Part shown: positions 20,020 to 29,155 of the stretch, piece after piece | Layout: the number at the start of each line of letters is the position of its first letter | Position numbering within the stretch: the stretch's first letter is position 1 | Assembly (NCBI RefSeq): GCF_002959915.1 | Contig: NZ_PPDE01000003.1 | Location: 124,001-188,000, forward strand | From: Veillonella atypica KON | GTDB lineage: Bacteria > Bacillota > Negativicutes > Veillonellales > Veillonellaceae | Reading direction: 5' to 3' | Length of the DNA stretch: 64,000 bases | Program-made: the position numbers and the translations under genes | Notes under the pieces: generated by a model | What the model saw: only the letters and a program-made list of their open reading frames with translations | Databases searched by the model: none | What the model was told of the DNA's origin: nothing

Positions 20020-21414
20020 TTAATGGAGTTGTTGTTCCTTGCGTCGCAAGCGATACCAGTAGATCAGTGGTACTAAGTATAAGAAGAACGCAAATGGTAC
20101 GTAACCGGCAGGCGAGACATCCATCATAATGACAGGTACGAGTGCCGCGATATTCCATGGTTGTAAGGCTGCAATAAGGATGCCGCTGTTTTCAAAGTCT
20201 AGCATGACATCTTCATCATGAATGCGTTCTTTTGCATAGGTGGTACGCATAATCGAATGCGTCATGATTACCGCAATTGCTTGACTACAACCTAGAGCAC
20301 CTGTAATAAATGCAATTAGTACATTCGACGCAAAGAGTTTGGCGCGACCTGATACGTGTTGTAAAAGGCTGCGAATATCATTCCAAAAACCAACGCCTTC
20401 AAGCATGCCGGAAATGGAACAAGCCATGAATATAGATAGGGTTGGTATCCACATCGTTTGTAGGCCTCCGCCGTGGATAATATCCGATAACGGATTATAA
20501 TCCGGCAGATGGAACCCCAATACGGTAAATTGTAACATATCCATTACTGTATAATTTTGATGGATAACTGCGAGGATGGTTGCCGCCAGTGCACTAATAC
20601 CAATAGGCCAACGTATAGATAGCTTTGTTGGTAACAAACCAATAATGATAAGAACTGGTATCCATAATGTCCAATGGATATTGAACACGAAATGAATCGT
20701 ATCCGGTAGATAACTGTTAGTGTAGTCTAGTGGAAACCATAGGGATAAGAGTAGATACAATATACAGCTGATGATGAGAGCAGGTAAGCTATCTTTCAAC
20801 ATGATTGGTATATTGCTATTTACTTTGGTGTGCGTTAGAGCCGCTACGAGAGAGGCGCTAGAGGATAGAGGTGAGTTTCTGTCTCCTAAATAGGCGCCTG
20901 CCATAATGGCACCGGCTACAATATCAATAGGTAGATTACCAGCTTTGGCAATTGTAATTAGTACAATACCGATGGTGCCTATTGTTCCTAGCGATGTGCC
21001 AAGTAACATACTCACGCAGGATGTAATTAAAAATGCGCAGATTATGAAAAGATTTGGATTAATCAATTCAATACCAGACGCAATAATCATGGGAATAATC
21101 CCCGATGCTTGCCACATGGCTATGAGCCAGCCGATGAGCAAAAAGATTTGCATAACCACGATTGAGGTTTTAGCATTCGTCCAAGACATGCGGAGTAAGT
21201 CTTTTGGATTATATCCTTGTCGATATAGAGCGTAAGCGAAGCACAACCATACGAGGATTAATGCGTAGCCGATGGGAACACTAAACATGACAGATGCGAG
21301 AATAATGATGATAGAAACGATTAATGATATCAATAGTCCCATATTATTTGGCATCATGGTGCGCCCTTGTTTATATCTTAGGTATGCCTGTAATAGTAAT
21401 TGTAACCACTTCAT
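20020..21414 (-). CDS. Na+/H+ antiporter NhaC family protein
   Basis: 464 residues with about eleven hydrophobic segments. The family pattern is visible in MLLGTSLGTIGTIGIVL and in GAIMAGAYLGDRNSPLSSS, the latter a conserved NhaC segment with charged residues in a membrane helix. Members exchange Na+ for H+, or malate for lactate in MleN. With lactate and organic acids as likely substrates either role fits. The ATG at 21414 is one base after the dapF stop and has no clear ribosome site; start by coupling or a later ATG (residue 20 or 21) is possible. Confidence 0.8.
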   Translation of the reverse strand: MKWLQLLLQAYLRYKQGRTMMPNNMGLLISLIVSIIIILASVMFSVPIGYALILVWLCFAYALYRQGYNPKDLLRMSWTNAKTSIVVMQIFLLIGWLIAMWQASGIIPMIIASGIELINPNLFIICAFLITSCVSMLLGTSLGTIGTIGIVLITIAKAGNLPIDIVAGAIMAGAYLGDRNSPLSSSASLVAALTHTKVNSNIPIMLKDSLPALIISCILYLLLSLWFPLDYTNSYLPDTIHFVFNIHWTLWIPVLIIIGLLPTKLSIRWPIGISALAATILAVIHQNYTVMDMLQFTVLGFHLPDYNPLSDIIHGGGLQTMWIPTLSIFMACSISGMLEGVGFWNDIRSLLQHVSGRAKLFASNVLIAFITGALGCSQAIAVIMTHSIMRTTYAKERIHDEDVMLDFENSGILIAALQPWNIAALVPVIMMDVSPAGYVPFAFFLYLVPLIYWYRLRRKEQQLH

Positions 21415-21415
21415 A

Positions 21416-22249
21416 TTATTCGATAGGAAGTTCTGTTTCGAATACTTCCTCAGCAGGGCCCGTCATAAGAACCGTGCCATCCTCCAAATAACTGATGTGT
21501 AATGTGCCAAGATATAATTCTACATCGACCTCGCGTCCTGTAAGACCTTTTTTATGGGACATAACAGCAGATGCGCAGGAACCTGTACCGCATGCAAGCG
21601 TGGCGCCAGCACCGCGTTCCCAAGTGCGGACCTTAATATGGTGGTCGTTTACGACCTCGACATAGTTCACGTTTGTATTGGATGGGAATGCATCGTGTTT
21701 TTCAAGAATTGGACCTTGTGTTGTAACCGGTGCTTTCGTGATGTCGTCCACAAAAACCTCTGTGTGCGGTACACCGAGAAGAACGGAACTTACTGTTACT
21801 GTTTCGCCATTTACATCGAGGTCCACATCGATGACCTTATCCATGGTTACATTCATGGGAATGTCTTTGCTGTTAAAGAAAGGTTTGCCCATGTCTACTG
21901 TCACTTGTGTAACAATGCCATTTTCAATGGTTAACGTTGGTTTCATAACGCCTGCTAATGTTTCGATGGTGAAAGTATCTTTTGTAATTTCACCGTGTTC
22001 ATAGGCATATTTGGCAAAGCAACGAATGCCATTACCACACATTTCTGCTTCGCTGCCGTCTGAGTTGATGATGCGCATGCGTACATCGCATGTATTAGAT
22101 GGTACAACGATTACAAGACCATCGGCGCCGATACCTGTACGACGGTCGCAGAGGCGGATGGCGAGATCTGTATAATCTTTATTGGCCCCTTGTGAGTCAG
22201 AAAAGAGGATAAAATCGTTGCCGAGGCCATGCATTTTTGTTAATTTCAT
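21416..22249 (-). CDS. dapF: Diaminopimelate epimerase
   Basis: 277 residues. The two catalytic cysteines are seen in EMCGNGIRCFA (Cys71) and in ACGTGSCAS near residue 222, and the N-terminus MHGLGNDFILF is standard. It converts LL- to meso-diaminopimelate for lysine and peptidoglycan. The ATG follows AGGAGT. It leads a minus-strand run continuing into the NhaC-type gene one base later. Confidence 0.96.
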   Translation of the reverse strand: MKLTKMHGLGNDFILFSDSQGANKDYTDLAIRLCDRRTGIGADGLVIVVPSNTCDVRMRIINSDGSEAEMCGNGIRCFAKYAYEHGEITKDTFTIETLAGVMKPTLTIENGIVTQVTVDMGKPFFNSKDIPMNVTMDKVIDVDLDVNGETVTVSSVLLGVPHTEVFVDDITKAPVTTQGPILEKHDAFPSNTNVNYVEVVNDHHIKVRTWERGAGATLACGTGSCASAVMSHKKGLTGREVDVELYLGTLHISYLEDGTVLMTGPAEEVFETELPIE

Positions 22250-22303
22250 ACATACTCCTATTCGATGTCACACTAGATAAATGAGACTATTCCTTACAAT
22301 AGA

Positions 22304-22337
22304 GTAGACTTTCACTATGATACTCGTGAAAGTCTAC
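22304..22337. repeat. Inverted pair of GTGAAAG motifs in a divergent promoter region
   Basis: Two 12-base arms, GTAGACTTTCAC and GTGAAAGTCTAC, separated by ten bases, between the divergent genes dapF and ptsI. As neither gene ends here it is not a terminator. Each arm carries the over-represented GTGAAAGY motif. Confidence 0.7.
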
Positions 22338-22388
22338 GGTTAACTATATATAATATAACATTATATCACAGAATAGGGTCTCTCTTTA

Positions 22389-22418
22389 TTGTTCAATGTA
22401 AAAATGTTAAAATATAAT
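22389..22418 (+). promoter_or_regulatory. Promoter of ptsI
   Basis: TTGTTC (22389-22394), an 18-base spacer and TATAAT (22413-22418), about 37 bases before the start. Confidence 0.6.
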
Positions 22419-22455
22419 GTAATGTAGTTTATCGGATATAGAAAGAGGAACACAC

Positions 22456-24183
22456 ATGCGAATTCAAGGGATTTCTGGATCTCGAGGCGTTGCTGTTGGC
22501 AATGTGTACAAATATATACAAGAAGAAATCGTAATACCTGATTATGAGGTGACTGATGACCAAATAGAGGCTGAAATTGGCAAATTTGCTAGCGCTATGG
22601 CTGCAACCCTTAAACAATTAGATACGATTCGTCAAAAAGCATTGGTTGATATGGGGGCAGATGAGGCTGCTATTTTTGAAGCTCATATGCAAATCGCACA
22701 AGACCCATCCTTGTCTGATGGTATCAAGTCCCTTGTAGAAAATTCAAAAATGAACGTCGTAGCTGCTACGGCGCAAACGATAGAAACCTTTGCGGCTATT
22801 TTCATCGGCATGGATGATCCATATATGCGTGAACGTGGTGCGGATATTAAAGATATTGGCGATCGTTTGATGCGTAACATGCTTGGCATGAACCCTCGTG
22901 GTTTATCTCATATTTCCGGTGAGGTTATTATCGTGGCTCACGATTTGGCTCCATCTGATACGGCTTCACTAGATAAAAATGTTGTAAAAGGTATCGTAAC
23001 AGCTGCTGGTGGTCCGACATCTCATGCGGCTATCATGGCGCGTACCTTAGAAATTCCTGCCGTTATGGGCGTTGGTGATATTGAAAGCTTTACTGACGAT
23101 GTGCGTGCTGTTGTACTTGGCACTGATGGTGAAGTTATTACAGAACCATCCGATGAAGAGTGGGAACGTTATACAAAAGAAGCTGCAGATTTCCAAGACG
23201 AGTTGAAACGTTTAAAGGACTCTGCTAATTTAGAAGCCGTTACAAAGGACGGACATCATGTTGATTTATTCGGTAATATTGGTAAATCCAAAGATGCGGA
23301 CCATGCGTTGACCATGGGCGCTCAAGGTATTGGCCTATATCGCACCGAATTCCTTTACATGGAAAATGATGAACTGCCTACAGAAGATGTACAGTTTGAA
23401 CAATATAAACAAGTAGCAGAAAGTATGAAGGGCCAACCTGTCATCATCCGTACCATGGATATCGGTGGTGACAAGGAATTAAAATGTCTAGACTTACCAG
23501 AAGAAATGAATCCATTCCTCGGGTATCGTGCCATTCGTATTTCCTTGAACCGTCCGGATATTTTTAAAGTCCAATTACGTGCACTCCTTCGGGCCAGTGC
23601 ATTTGGGGACATTCATATTATGTATCCTATGATTGCATCTGTAGAAGAGGTTAAAGCGGCAAACGCTATGCTCGACGAATGCAAGAAAGAATTGATTACT
23701 GAAGGCATAGCTTTCAATACAGATATCAAAGTAGGTATTATGATTGAGGTGCCAGCGGCAGCCGTTATTTCTCCGATTTTGGCTAAATATGTAGATTTCT
23801 TTAGTATCGGTACCAATGACCTTTGCCAATACACGTTGGCGGTTGACCGTATGAATGAGGCCATCGGCAATTTATATCAACCATTGCATCCCGCTGTATT
23901 ACGCCTTATCAAACACGTAATTGATGCGAGTCACGAACAAGGTAAATTTACCGGTATGTGTGGTGAGTTGGCTGGTGATCCAGTTGCAACTATGATTTTA
24001 TTGGGATTAGGACTTGATGAATTCTCTATGACTGCATCATCCATTCCATTGATTAAAAATATTTTACGCTCTGTTACAAAAGCAGAATGTGAAGCATTTG
24101 CTCAAAAAGCATTGACTATGGATACAGCTGAAGAAATCACAGCCTATGCAAAATCATTACTCGCTGAAAAAGGTTTGGCATAG
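22456..24183 (+). CDS. ptsI: PTS enzyme I (phosphoenolpyruvate-protein phosphotransferase)
   Basis: 575 residues. The phosphorylated histidine is His190 in GGPTSHAAIMARTLEIPAVMG (seen as the PTSHAAIMAR core). The PEP-binding barrel follows with GIGLYRTEFLYM, IRTMDIGGDKELK and FFSIGTNDLCQYTLAVDR, and the active-site cysteine lies in GMCGELAGDP. It takes phosphate from PEP and gives it to HPr. It precedes ptsH, the reverse of the usual ptsH-ptsI order. Confidence 0.97.
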   Translation: MRIQGISGSRGVAVGNVYKYIQEEIVIPDYEVTDDQIEAEIGKFASAMAATLKQLDTIRQKALVDMGADEAAIFEAHMQIAQDPSLSDGIKSLVENSKMNVVAATAQTIETFAAIFIGMDDPYMRERGADIKDIGDRLMRNMLGMNPRGLSHISGEVIIVAHDLAPSDTASLDKNVVKGIVTAAGGPTSHAAIMARTLEIPAVMGVGDIESFTDDVRAVVLGTDGEVITEPSDEEWERYTKEAADFQDELKRLKDSANLEAVTKDGHHVDLFGNIGKSKDADHALTMGAQGIGLYRTEFLYMENDELPTEDVQFEQYKQVAESMKGQPVIIRTMDIGGDKELKCLDLPEEMNPFLGYRAIRISLNRPDIFKVQLRALLRASAFGDIHIMYPMIASVEEVKAANAMLDECKKELITEGIAFNTDIKVGIMIEVPAAAVISPILAKYVDFFSIGTNDLCQYTLAVDRMNEAIGNLYQPLHPAVLRLIKHVIDASHEQGKFTGMCGELAGDPVATMILLGLGLDEFSMTASSIPLIKNILRSVTKAECEAFAQKALTMDTAEEITAYAKSLLAEKGLA

Positions 24184-24207
24184 ACCATAGCTTTCATAAA
24201 AACAAAC

Positions 24208-24237
24208 TTGAATTTGATAGGGGTAAACTGATACAAT
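24208..24237 (+). promoter_or_regulatory. Promoter of ptsH
   Basis: TTGAAT (24208-24213), an 18-base spacer and TACAAT (24232-24237) in the ptsI-ptsH gap, so HPr can be made apart from enzyme I. Confidence 0.5.
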
Positions 24238-24296
24238 ACCTATATTAATAGCAAAGATATTAGCGTTTTTGTGCGCTCCGTAGAAAGAGGTAACTC

Positions 24297-24557
24297 ATGA
24301 AAGAAGTAACAGTAGAAATCACAAACGAATCTGGTTTACATGCTCGTCCAGCGACTGCATTTACACAATTGGCTGCAAAATTTGCGTCCAAATTGACAAT
24401 CGCAGCAAATGGTAAAACCGCAGATGCTAAATCCATTTTGACTGTATTAACATTGGGTGCAACAAAAGGCACATCCGTAGTATTAACTGCTGATGGTGCT
24501 GATGAAGATGATGCATTAGCAGCACTTAGCGAGTTCTTAACAACGAACCACGACTAA
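24297..24557 (+). CDS. ptsH: HPr phosphocarrier protein
   Basis: 86 residues, normal length. The PEP-dependent site is His15 in SGLHARPAT, and the regulatory Ser46 lies in ADAKSILTVLTLG, so HPr kinase control is possible. HPr carries phosphate from enzyme I to the IIA domain of FruA. AGAGG precedes the ATG. The gene lies 113 bases after ptsI and ends at a strong terminator. Confidence 0.97.
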   Translation: MKEVTVEITNESGLHARPATAFTQLAAKFASKLTIAANGKTADAKSILTVLTLGATKGTSVVLTADGADEDDALAALSEFLTTNHD

Positions 24558-24562
24558 TACGC

Positions 24563-24606
24563 AAAAGAGGCAATACCCTGATCATTAGGATATTGCCTCT
24601 TTTTAT
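24563..24606. terminator. Terminator between ptsH and the CsoR-like gene
   Basis: AAGAGGCAATA and TATTGCCTCTT form an 11-bp stem followed by TTTTT; A-rich on the other side, so it can serve both converging genes. Confidence 0.85.
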
Positions 24607-24881
24607 TTTCCCATATTGGCAAAGCGCTCTACAGCAACTGTAAAGTCATTAATTGTTTTATCTACATCACCATGTTGTATACCATCGCGTACACAATGGT
24701 TGATATGTCCTTCGAGGACCACTTGGCCAACCTTATGCAACGCGGATTTGGCTGCATTGATTTGGGCTAGTACATCTTCACAAGGAATGTCTTCTTCAAT
24801 CATTCGATCAATAGCTTGTACTTGACCTAAAATTTTACGCAATCGACGATGTAGATTGTCTGAATCCATACACTGTTTCAT
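24603..24881 (-). CDS. CsoR/FrmR-type metal- or electrophile-sensing repressor
   Basis: 92 residues, all alpha-helical DUF156 family. Cys34 (IPCEDVL), His59 and Cys63 (GHINHC) have the spacing of the Cu(I)-binding Cys-His-Cys triad of CsoR (25 and 4 residues), which favours copper over persulfide sensing. No copper ATPase or chaperone is next to it, so its target is elsewhere or only itself. GGAGGAGT precedes the ATG. A formaldehyde-sensing FrmR-like role is not excluded. Confidence 0.85.
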   Translation of the reverse strand: MKQCMDSDNLHRRLRKILGQVQAIDRMIEEDIPCEDVLAQINAAKSALHKVGQVVLEGHINHCVRDGIQHGDVDKTINDFTVAVERFANMGK

Positions 24882-24920
24882 AATACTCCTCCAATTTGGG
24901 CATGCTTCATCATCCTATTT

Positions 24921-24950
24921 ATTATACGACAATATGGTTAACAAATACAA
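24921..24950 (-). promoter_or_regulatory. Promoter of the CsoR-like gene
   Basis: On the minus strand TTGTAT (24950-24945), an 18-base spacer and TATAAT (24926-24921), 40 bases before the start codon. Confidence 0.55.
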
Positions 24951-25083
24951 TATATACAAGTATGCTAAAAATAGATAACTTATGATACAATACAATCAAT
25001 ATATGATAGTTGTATTATAGGGATGTTATTAGTGAAAGTTTATATACTTAGAAGTCTGCTGTAAGGTAGATATAGGTGAATCT

Positions 25084-25884
25084 ATGTTTATATTTCGAAT
25101 AGTGCGCCGATTAGTTCTTATCATTTGTATATTGCTAGGGGCTATATATGTATATGATACATATCAAAGCTATCAAGGAACAAATCGCGTTAGTAAGGCT
25201 CATACAACTGTAGAACAGACAATTGAAGAAAATGAAGATACATTAAGTCGGTGGGAACGCATGCATCGTATTTTTACCTTCCGAGAAAAGGTTGAAGCCG
25301 CGCTTCATCAACGTGTGCCAAGGGATAAATGGGTGAAATCTGAAAACATTCCAGACAATGCGAAACGAGCTCTAGTGGCCATTGAAGATAAACGCTATTA
25401 CAAGCATGGTGCTATCGATGTGCTCGGTGTAACACGCGCTTTTTATGTTAACAGCGTTGCTGGTGAAACTGTTGAGGGGGGGAGTACTATCACACAACAA
25501 TTGGTAAAAAATCTATTTCTATCGTCTAAACGGACGATGTCCCGTAAAGCGGAGGAAGCTATTCTAGCGGTAGAGATGGAGCATTACTATAGTAAAGATG
25601 AAATTTTAACCATGTATTTGAATACGGTCTATTATGGACATAATTATTATGGTATAAAAGAGGCTGCCGAGGGGTATTTTGGTACTAGCCCTAGTCGATT
25701 GACCTTAGGTCAATGTGCAATGTTAGCGGCATTGCCCAATGCACCAACCTATTTGGATCCTTATGAAAATTATAAAGGTGCTAAAGCTCGGCAAAAATTA
25801 GTTCTCGCTCAAATGGTAGATCAAGGTATGATATCTCAAGCAGAGGCGGACTATGCATATAAGCAAGAACTTGGTATAGAATAA
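25084..25884 (+). CDS. Monofunctional peptidoglycan glycosyltransferase (GT51)
   Basis: 266 residues. One N-terminal membrane anchor (about 5-25) is followed by a GT51 domain with the conserved motifs IEDKRYYKHGAID, EGGSTITQQLVKNLF, RKAEEAILAVEME and the YLNTVYYGHNYYGI segment. No transpeptidase domain follows, unlike class A penicillin-binding proteins, so it only polymerises lipid II into glycan strands on the outer face of the inner membrane, like MtgA. Monocistronic. The ATG follows TAGGTGAATCT, a weak ribosome site. Confidence 0.92.
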   Translation: MFIFRIVRRLVLIICILLGAIYVYDTYQSYQGTNRVSKAHTTVEQTIEENEDTLSRWERMHRIFTFREKVEAALHQRVPRDKWVKSENIPDNAKRALVAIEDKRYYKHGAIDVLGVTRAFYVNSVAGETVEGGSTITQQLVKNLFLSSKRTMSRKAEEAILAVEMEHYYSKDEILTMYLNTVYYGHNYYGIKEAAEGYFGTSPSRLTLGQCAMLAALPNAPTYLDPYENYKGAKARQKLVLAQMVDQGMISQAEADYAYKQELGIE

Positions 25885-25990
25885 GATATAATATTCGTAA
25901 GCGAAATATATTATATAATTGAATAAAATTTCTACTTGCATTTATAAATATGCAGTGATATACTAACACCTGTAGTCGATAAGACATGAA

Positions 25991-26048
25991 GAATTCATAA
26001 TGAATTCGTAGTATAATAATAAATGGTATGAATCATACCTAGTATAAT
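25991..26048 (+). promoter_or_regulatory. Two palindromes and -10 box upstream of argG
   Basis: GAATTCATAATGAATTC (25991-26007) is a perfect 17-base palindrome and GGTATGAATCATACC (26025-26039) a perfect 15-base one. Their centres are 33 bases apart, about three helical turns, and TATAAT at 26043-26048 follows. They are probably operators for argG-argH; ArgR boxes contain ATGAAT-like halves, but the spacing does not match the classic ARG box, so the regulator is unsure. Confidence 0.45.
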
Positions 26049-26068
26049 TTAGTTTATGAGGTGTTATC

Positions 26069-27280
26069 ATGGGTAAAGCAAATAAAGTAGTACTCGCATA
26101 TTCTGGCGGTTTAGACACATCTGTTATCATTCCTTGGTTAAAAGAAAACTATGGCGCTGAAGTTATCGCTGTGTGCGTAGACTTAGGCCAACCTGAGGAT
26201 TATGATGCAGTTGAGAAAAAAGCAATCAAATCTGGTGCTTCTAAAGCGTACATCGTTGATGCTAAAGAAGAGTTCGTAAAAGATTATGTATGGCCAACAG
26301 TAAAAGCTGGTGCAGTTTATGAAGGCAAGTATTTATTAGGTACATCCTTCGCTAGACCTTTAATCGGTAAAATCCTCGTAGATATTGCTAAAAAAGAAGG
26401 CGCTGATGCTATCGCTCACGGTGCGACTGGTAAAGGTAATGACCAAGTTCGTTTTGAACTTGCTATCAAAGCATTGGCTCCTAATATGAAAATCATCGCT
26501 CCTTGGAGAGAATGGGATTTGAAATCCAGAACAGACTGCATGGAATATGCAGCTAAACATGATATTCCAGTTGTAGCTACGAAATCCCATCCATATTCCA
26601 TGGACCAAAACGTATGGCATTTGTCCCATGAAGGCGGCGATCTTGAAAATCCAGCAAATGCGCCTAAAGATGATGTGTACTTGGTAACACATACGCCTGA
26701 ACAAGCTCCAGATGAAGCTGGTTATGTAACTGTATCCTTCAAAGATGGCGTACCTGTAGCAGTAGATGGCCAAGAAGGTACTCCATTACAATTGTTAGAA
26801 AAACTCAACGAAATCGGTGCACACTATGGCGTAGGCGTTGTAGATATCGTTGAAAATAGATTAGTAGGCATGAAATCCCGTGGCGTTTATGAAAACCCAG
26901 GTGGATCCATCATCATGTATGCTCACAGAGAACTTGAATATCTTTGCCTTGACAGAGCTACATACCACTACAAAGAACTTATTGCTAACAAATACGCTGA
27001 ACTTGTATACGATGGCATGTGGTTCGCACCATTGATGAACGCTTTGCAAGCATTCGTTGATGAAACTCAAAAAACTGTAACTGGTGAAGTAAAACTTAAA
27101 TTGTACAAAGGCAACATTATTTCTGCTGGTGCAACTTCTCCATACTCCTTGTACAGCGAAGATTTCGTAACATTCGAAGAAGATGATGTATACAACCAAG
27201 CTGATGCGGCTGGTTTCATCAACTTGTTCGGTTTACCTCTTAAAATTAATGCATTAATGAAAGAAAAGGCAGGTAAATAA
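26069..27280 (+). CDS. argG: Argininosuccinate synthase
   Basis: 403 residues. The ATP pyrophosphatase motif is [14 protein letters not shown] at the N-terminus, followed by the [14 protein letters not shown] segment. It joins citrulline and aspartate with ATP to make argininosuccinate. GAGGTG precedes the ATG. Its stop overlaps the argH start by one base (TAATG), so the two enzymes are translationally coupled. Confidence 0.97.
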   Translation: MGKANKVVLAYSGGLDTSVIIPWLKENYGAEVIAVCVDLGQPEDYDAVEKKAIKSGASKAYIVDAKEEFVKDYVWPTVKAGAVYEGKYLLGTSFARPLIGKILVDIAKKEGADAIAHGATGKGNDQVRFELAIKALAPNMKIIAPWREWDLKSRTDCMEYAAKHDIPVVATKSHPYSMDQNVWHLSHEGGDLENPANAPKDDVYLVTHTPEQAPDEAGYVTVSFKDGVPVAVDGQEGTPLQLLEKLNEIGAHYGVGVVDIVENRLVGMKSRGVYENPGGSIIMYAHRELEYLCLDRATYHYKELIANKYAELVYDGMWFAPLMNALQAFVDETQKTVTGEVKLKLYKGNIISAGATSPYSLYSEDFVTFEEDDVYNQADAAGFINLFGLPLKINALMKEKAGK

Positions 27281-28707
27281 TGGCTAAATTGTGGGGCGGG
27301 CGTTTCACAAAAGGCACAGATAAAGCGGTAGAGGATTTTACATCCTCTATCGCTTTTGATGCGCGGATGTACGCCGAAGATATTGCAGGTAGTAAAGCAC
27401 ATGCTACAATGCTGGCAAAACAAAATATTATCTCCGACGCAGATCGGGACGCTATTGTTGAGGGCTTAACAAAGATAAAAGGCCAAATTGATAAGGGTGA
27501 GTTCCCATTCTCCGTGGCTCTTGAAGATATTCATATGAATATTGAAAAGCGTCTAACAGATGACATTGGTGAAGCAGGTGGTCGTTTACATACAGGCCGT
27601 AGCCGTAATGACCAATGCGCAGTTGATTTACACATGTACGTCCGTAAAGCCGTAGTAGAAATGGGCGAGCTTATCGTAGATATGCAAAAAGCCCTCATCG
27701 AAACGGCTGAAAAATACAGCGATGTTATCATGCCTGGCTATACGCATTTACAACGGGCGCAACCTGTATTGTTTGGTCATCATATGATGGCGTACTTCTC
27801 TATGCTAGAGCGCGACTTTGACCGTTTGTTGATGGTCTTCAAACACGCAGACATCATGCCACTTGGTGCAGGGGCCTTAGCTGGTTCTACATACGGTATT
27901 GATCAAACCTATACGCAAAAGCTACTCGGCTTCTCTCGTATTTACGAAAATAGTATGGATGCCGTATCCGACCGTGACTATGTAGTTGAATTCTTGTCCT
28001 TTGCATCTCTTGTGATGATGCATTTGAGTCGTCTTAGTGAAGAATTAATTTTGTGGTCTACCAATGAGTTTAGTTTTATTGAACTTGATGATGCGCATTG
28101 TACAGGATCTAGCATCATGCCACAAAAGAAAAATCCTGACGTATGCGAACTCGTTCGTGGCAAAACAGGTCGTACCTATGGCCACTTGTTAGGTTTATTA
28201 ACTACATTAAAAGGCTTGCCACTTACATATAATAAAGATATGCAAGAGGATAAAGAGGGCATTTTTGATGCTATCGATACAGTACACTTTGCATTGTCCA
28301 TCAATGCGGCGATGATTCGCGGTATGAAGGTCAATGGGGCTCATATGAAAGCTGTCCTCGATGACGATTTCTCGAATGCTACAGATATGGCCGATTACCT
28401 TGCGAAAAAAGGCGTTCCATTCCGTGAAGCGCATGAAATTGTAGGCAATGCTGTACATCATTGTATCGAAAAAGGTTGTGTATTGCTTGACTTATCCGTT
28501 GAGGATTTCAAAGCAATTTCTCCATATTTTGATGCGGACATTCTAGATGCTATTTCCATTGAAGCTTGTGTAGCAGGTCGTAACAACTATTCTGGTACGG
28601 CTCCAGAATGTGTGGAAAGACAACGTAATAATGGGAAGCAAATCATTGCTAACGAAGAAGCACAAATCGATAGCTGGAAATCTATCGTAAACTCTGTACA
28701 AGAGTAA
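27280..28707 (+). CDS. argH: Argininosuccinate lyase
   Basis: 475 residues. Fumarase/aspartase superfamily motifs are visible: TGRSRNDQ near residue 105, HLQRAQPV, and the flexible signature loop [12 protein letters not shown] near residue 275. It splits argininosuccinate into arginine and fumarate, completing the step begun by ArgG. It ends the argGH operon at a strong terminator. Confidence 0.97.
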   Translation: MAKLWGGRFTKGTDKAVEDFTSSIAFDARMYAEDIAGSKAHATMLAKQNIISDADRDAIVEGLTKIKGQIDKGEFPFSVALEDIHMNIEKRLTDDIGEAGGRLHTGRSRNDQCAVDLHMYVRKAVVEMGELIVDMQKALIETAEKYSDVIMPGYTHLQRAQPVLFGHHMMAYFSMLERDFDRLLMVFKHADIMPLGAGALAGSTYGIDQTYTQKLLGFSRIYENSMDAVSDRDYVVEFLSFASLVMMHLSRLSEELILWSTNEFSFIELDDAHCTGSSIMPQKKNPDVCELVRGKTGRTYGHLLGLLTTLKGLPLTYNKDMQEDKEGIFDAIDTVHFALSINAAMIRGMKVNGAHMKAVLDDDFSNATDMADYLAKKGVPFREAHEIVGNAVHHCIEKGCVLLDLSVEDFKAISPYFDADILDAISIEACVAGRNNYSGTAPECVERQRNNGKQIIANEEAQIDSWKSIVNSVQE

Positions 28708-29155
28708 TTCCTTTTTATTAGAATCATAGATGCTTTCTTAGTTTATAAAATTGGCTCCACCTTTAGGTGGGGTCAATTTTTGTCTATAATGGGTGGACTC
28801 GTAGCGGATAATGGTCTTGTGGAACAATACTATAATCTGAATAGATAGTGATTTTTCACACATTTAATTGATTAAACTAAAATAAAATGATACTCTTACA
28901 TTCATCATACCGTTTCTAATCAAAAATAATATATAATTACTATATTTTTATTCAATTCGTGTAATATGCTTTGTCCACTAATAAAATACTTTTAATTTAC
29001 CACCTATGGTGTTATTATTAATTCGAAAAACAAATAAAAACGGTACCTTCACATTCCCGCCCATTACAGCAGGAACTGAATGTACTTAGCGGTTTTAATA
29101 TAGTTACGTGAATTATGGACGAGAAAAAATTCACCTTACGAAAGGGGATTGATAC
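28708..29155 (+). other. Intergenic region and structured leader before the PotE-like gene
   Basis: 448 bases. After the argH terminator (28747-28781) the sequence is very AT-rich. TTTTAA with TATTAT 17 bases later (about 28990-29018) is a weak promoter. From about 29036 to 29096 a leader could fold: AAAAC with GTTTT outside, GTAC with GTAC, and an inner TTCC...GGAA hairpin. A further inverted pair GTGAATT/AATTCAC (29108-29134) lies just before the ribosome site. No known riboswitch class was recognised. Confidence 0.35.
28747..28781 (+). terminator. Terminator of argGH
   Basis: 15-bp stem (28747-28761 with 28766-28780, including two G-U pairs), TTTA loop, ending in TTTTT. Confidence 0.85.

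Noticed and set aside
19985-20158. N-terminal extension of fruK
   Set aside because: It would overlap the antiporter gene by over 130 bases; the internal ATG has a good ribosome site and the family start.
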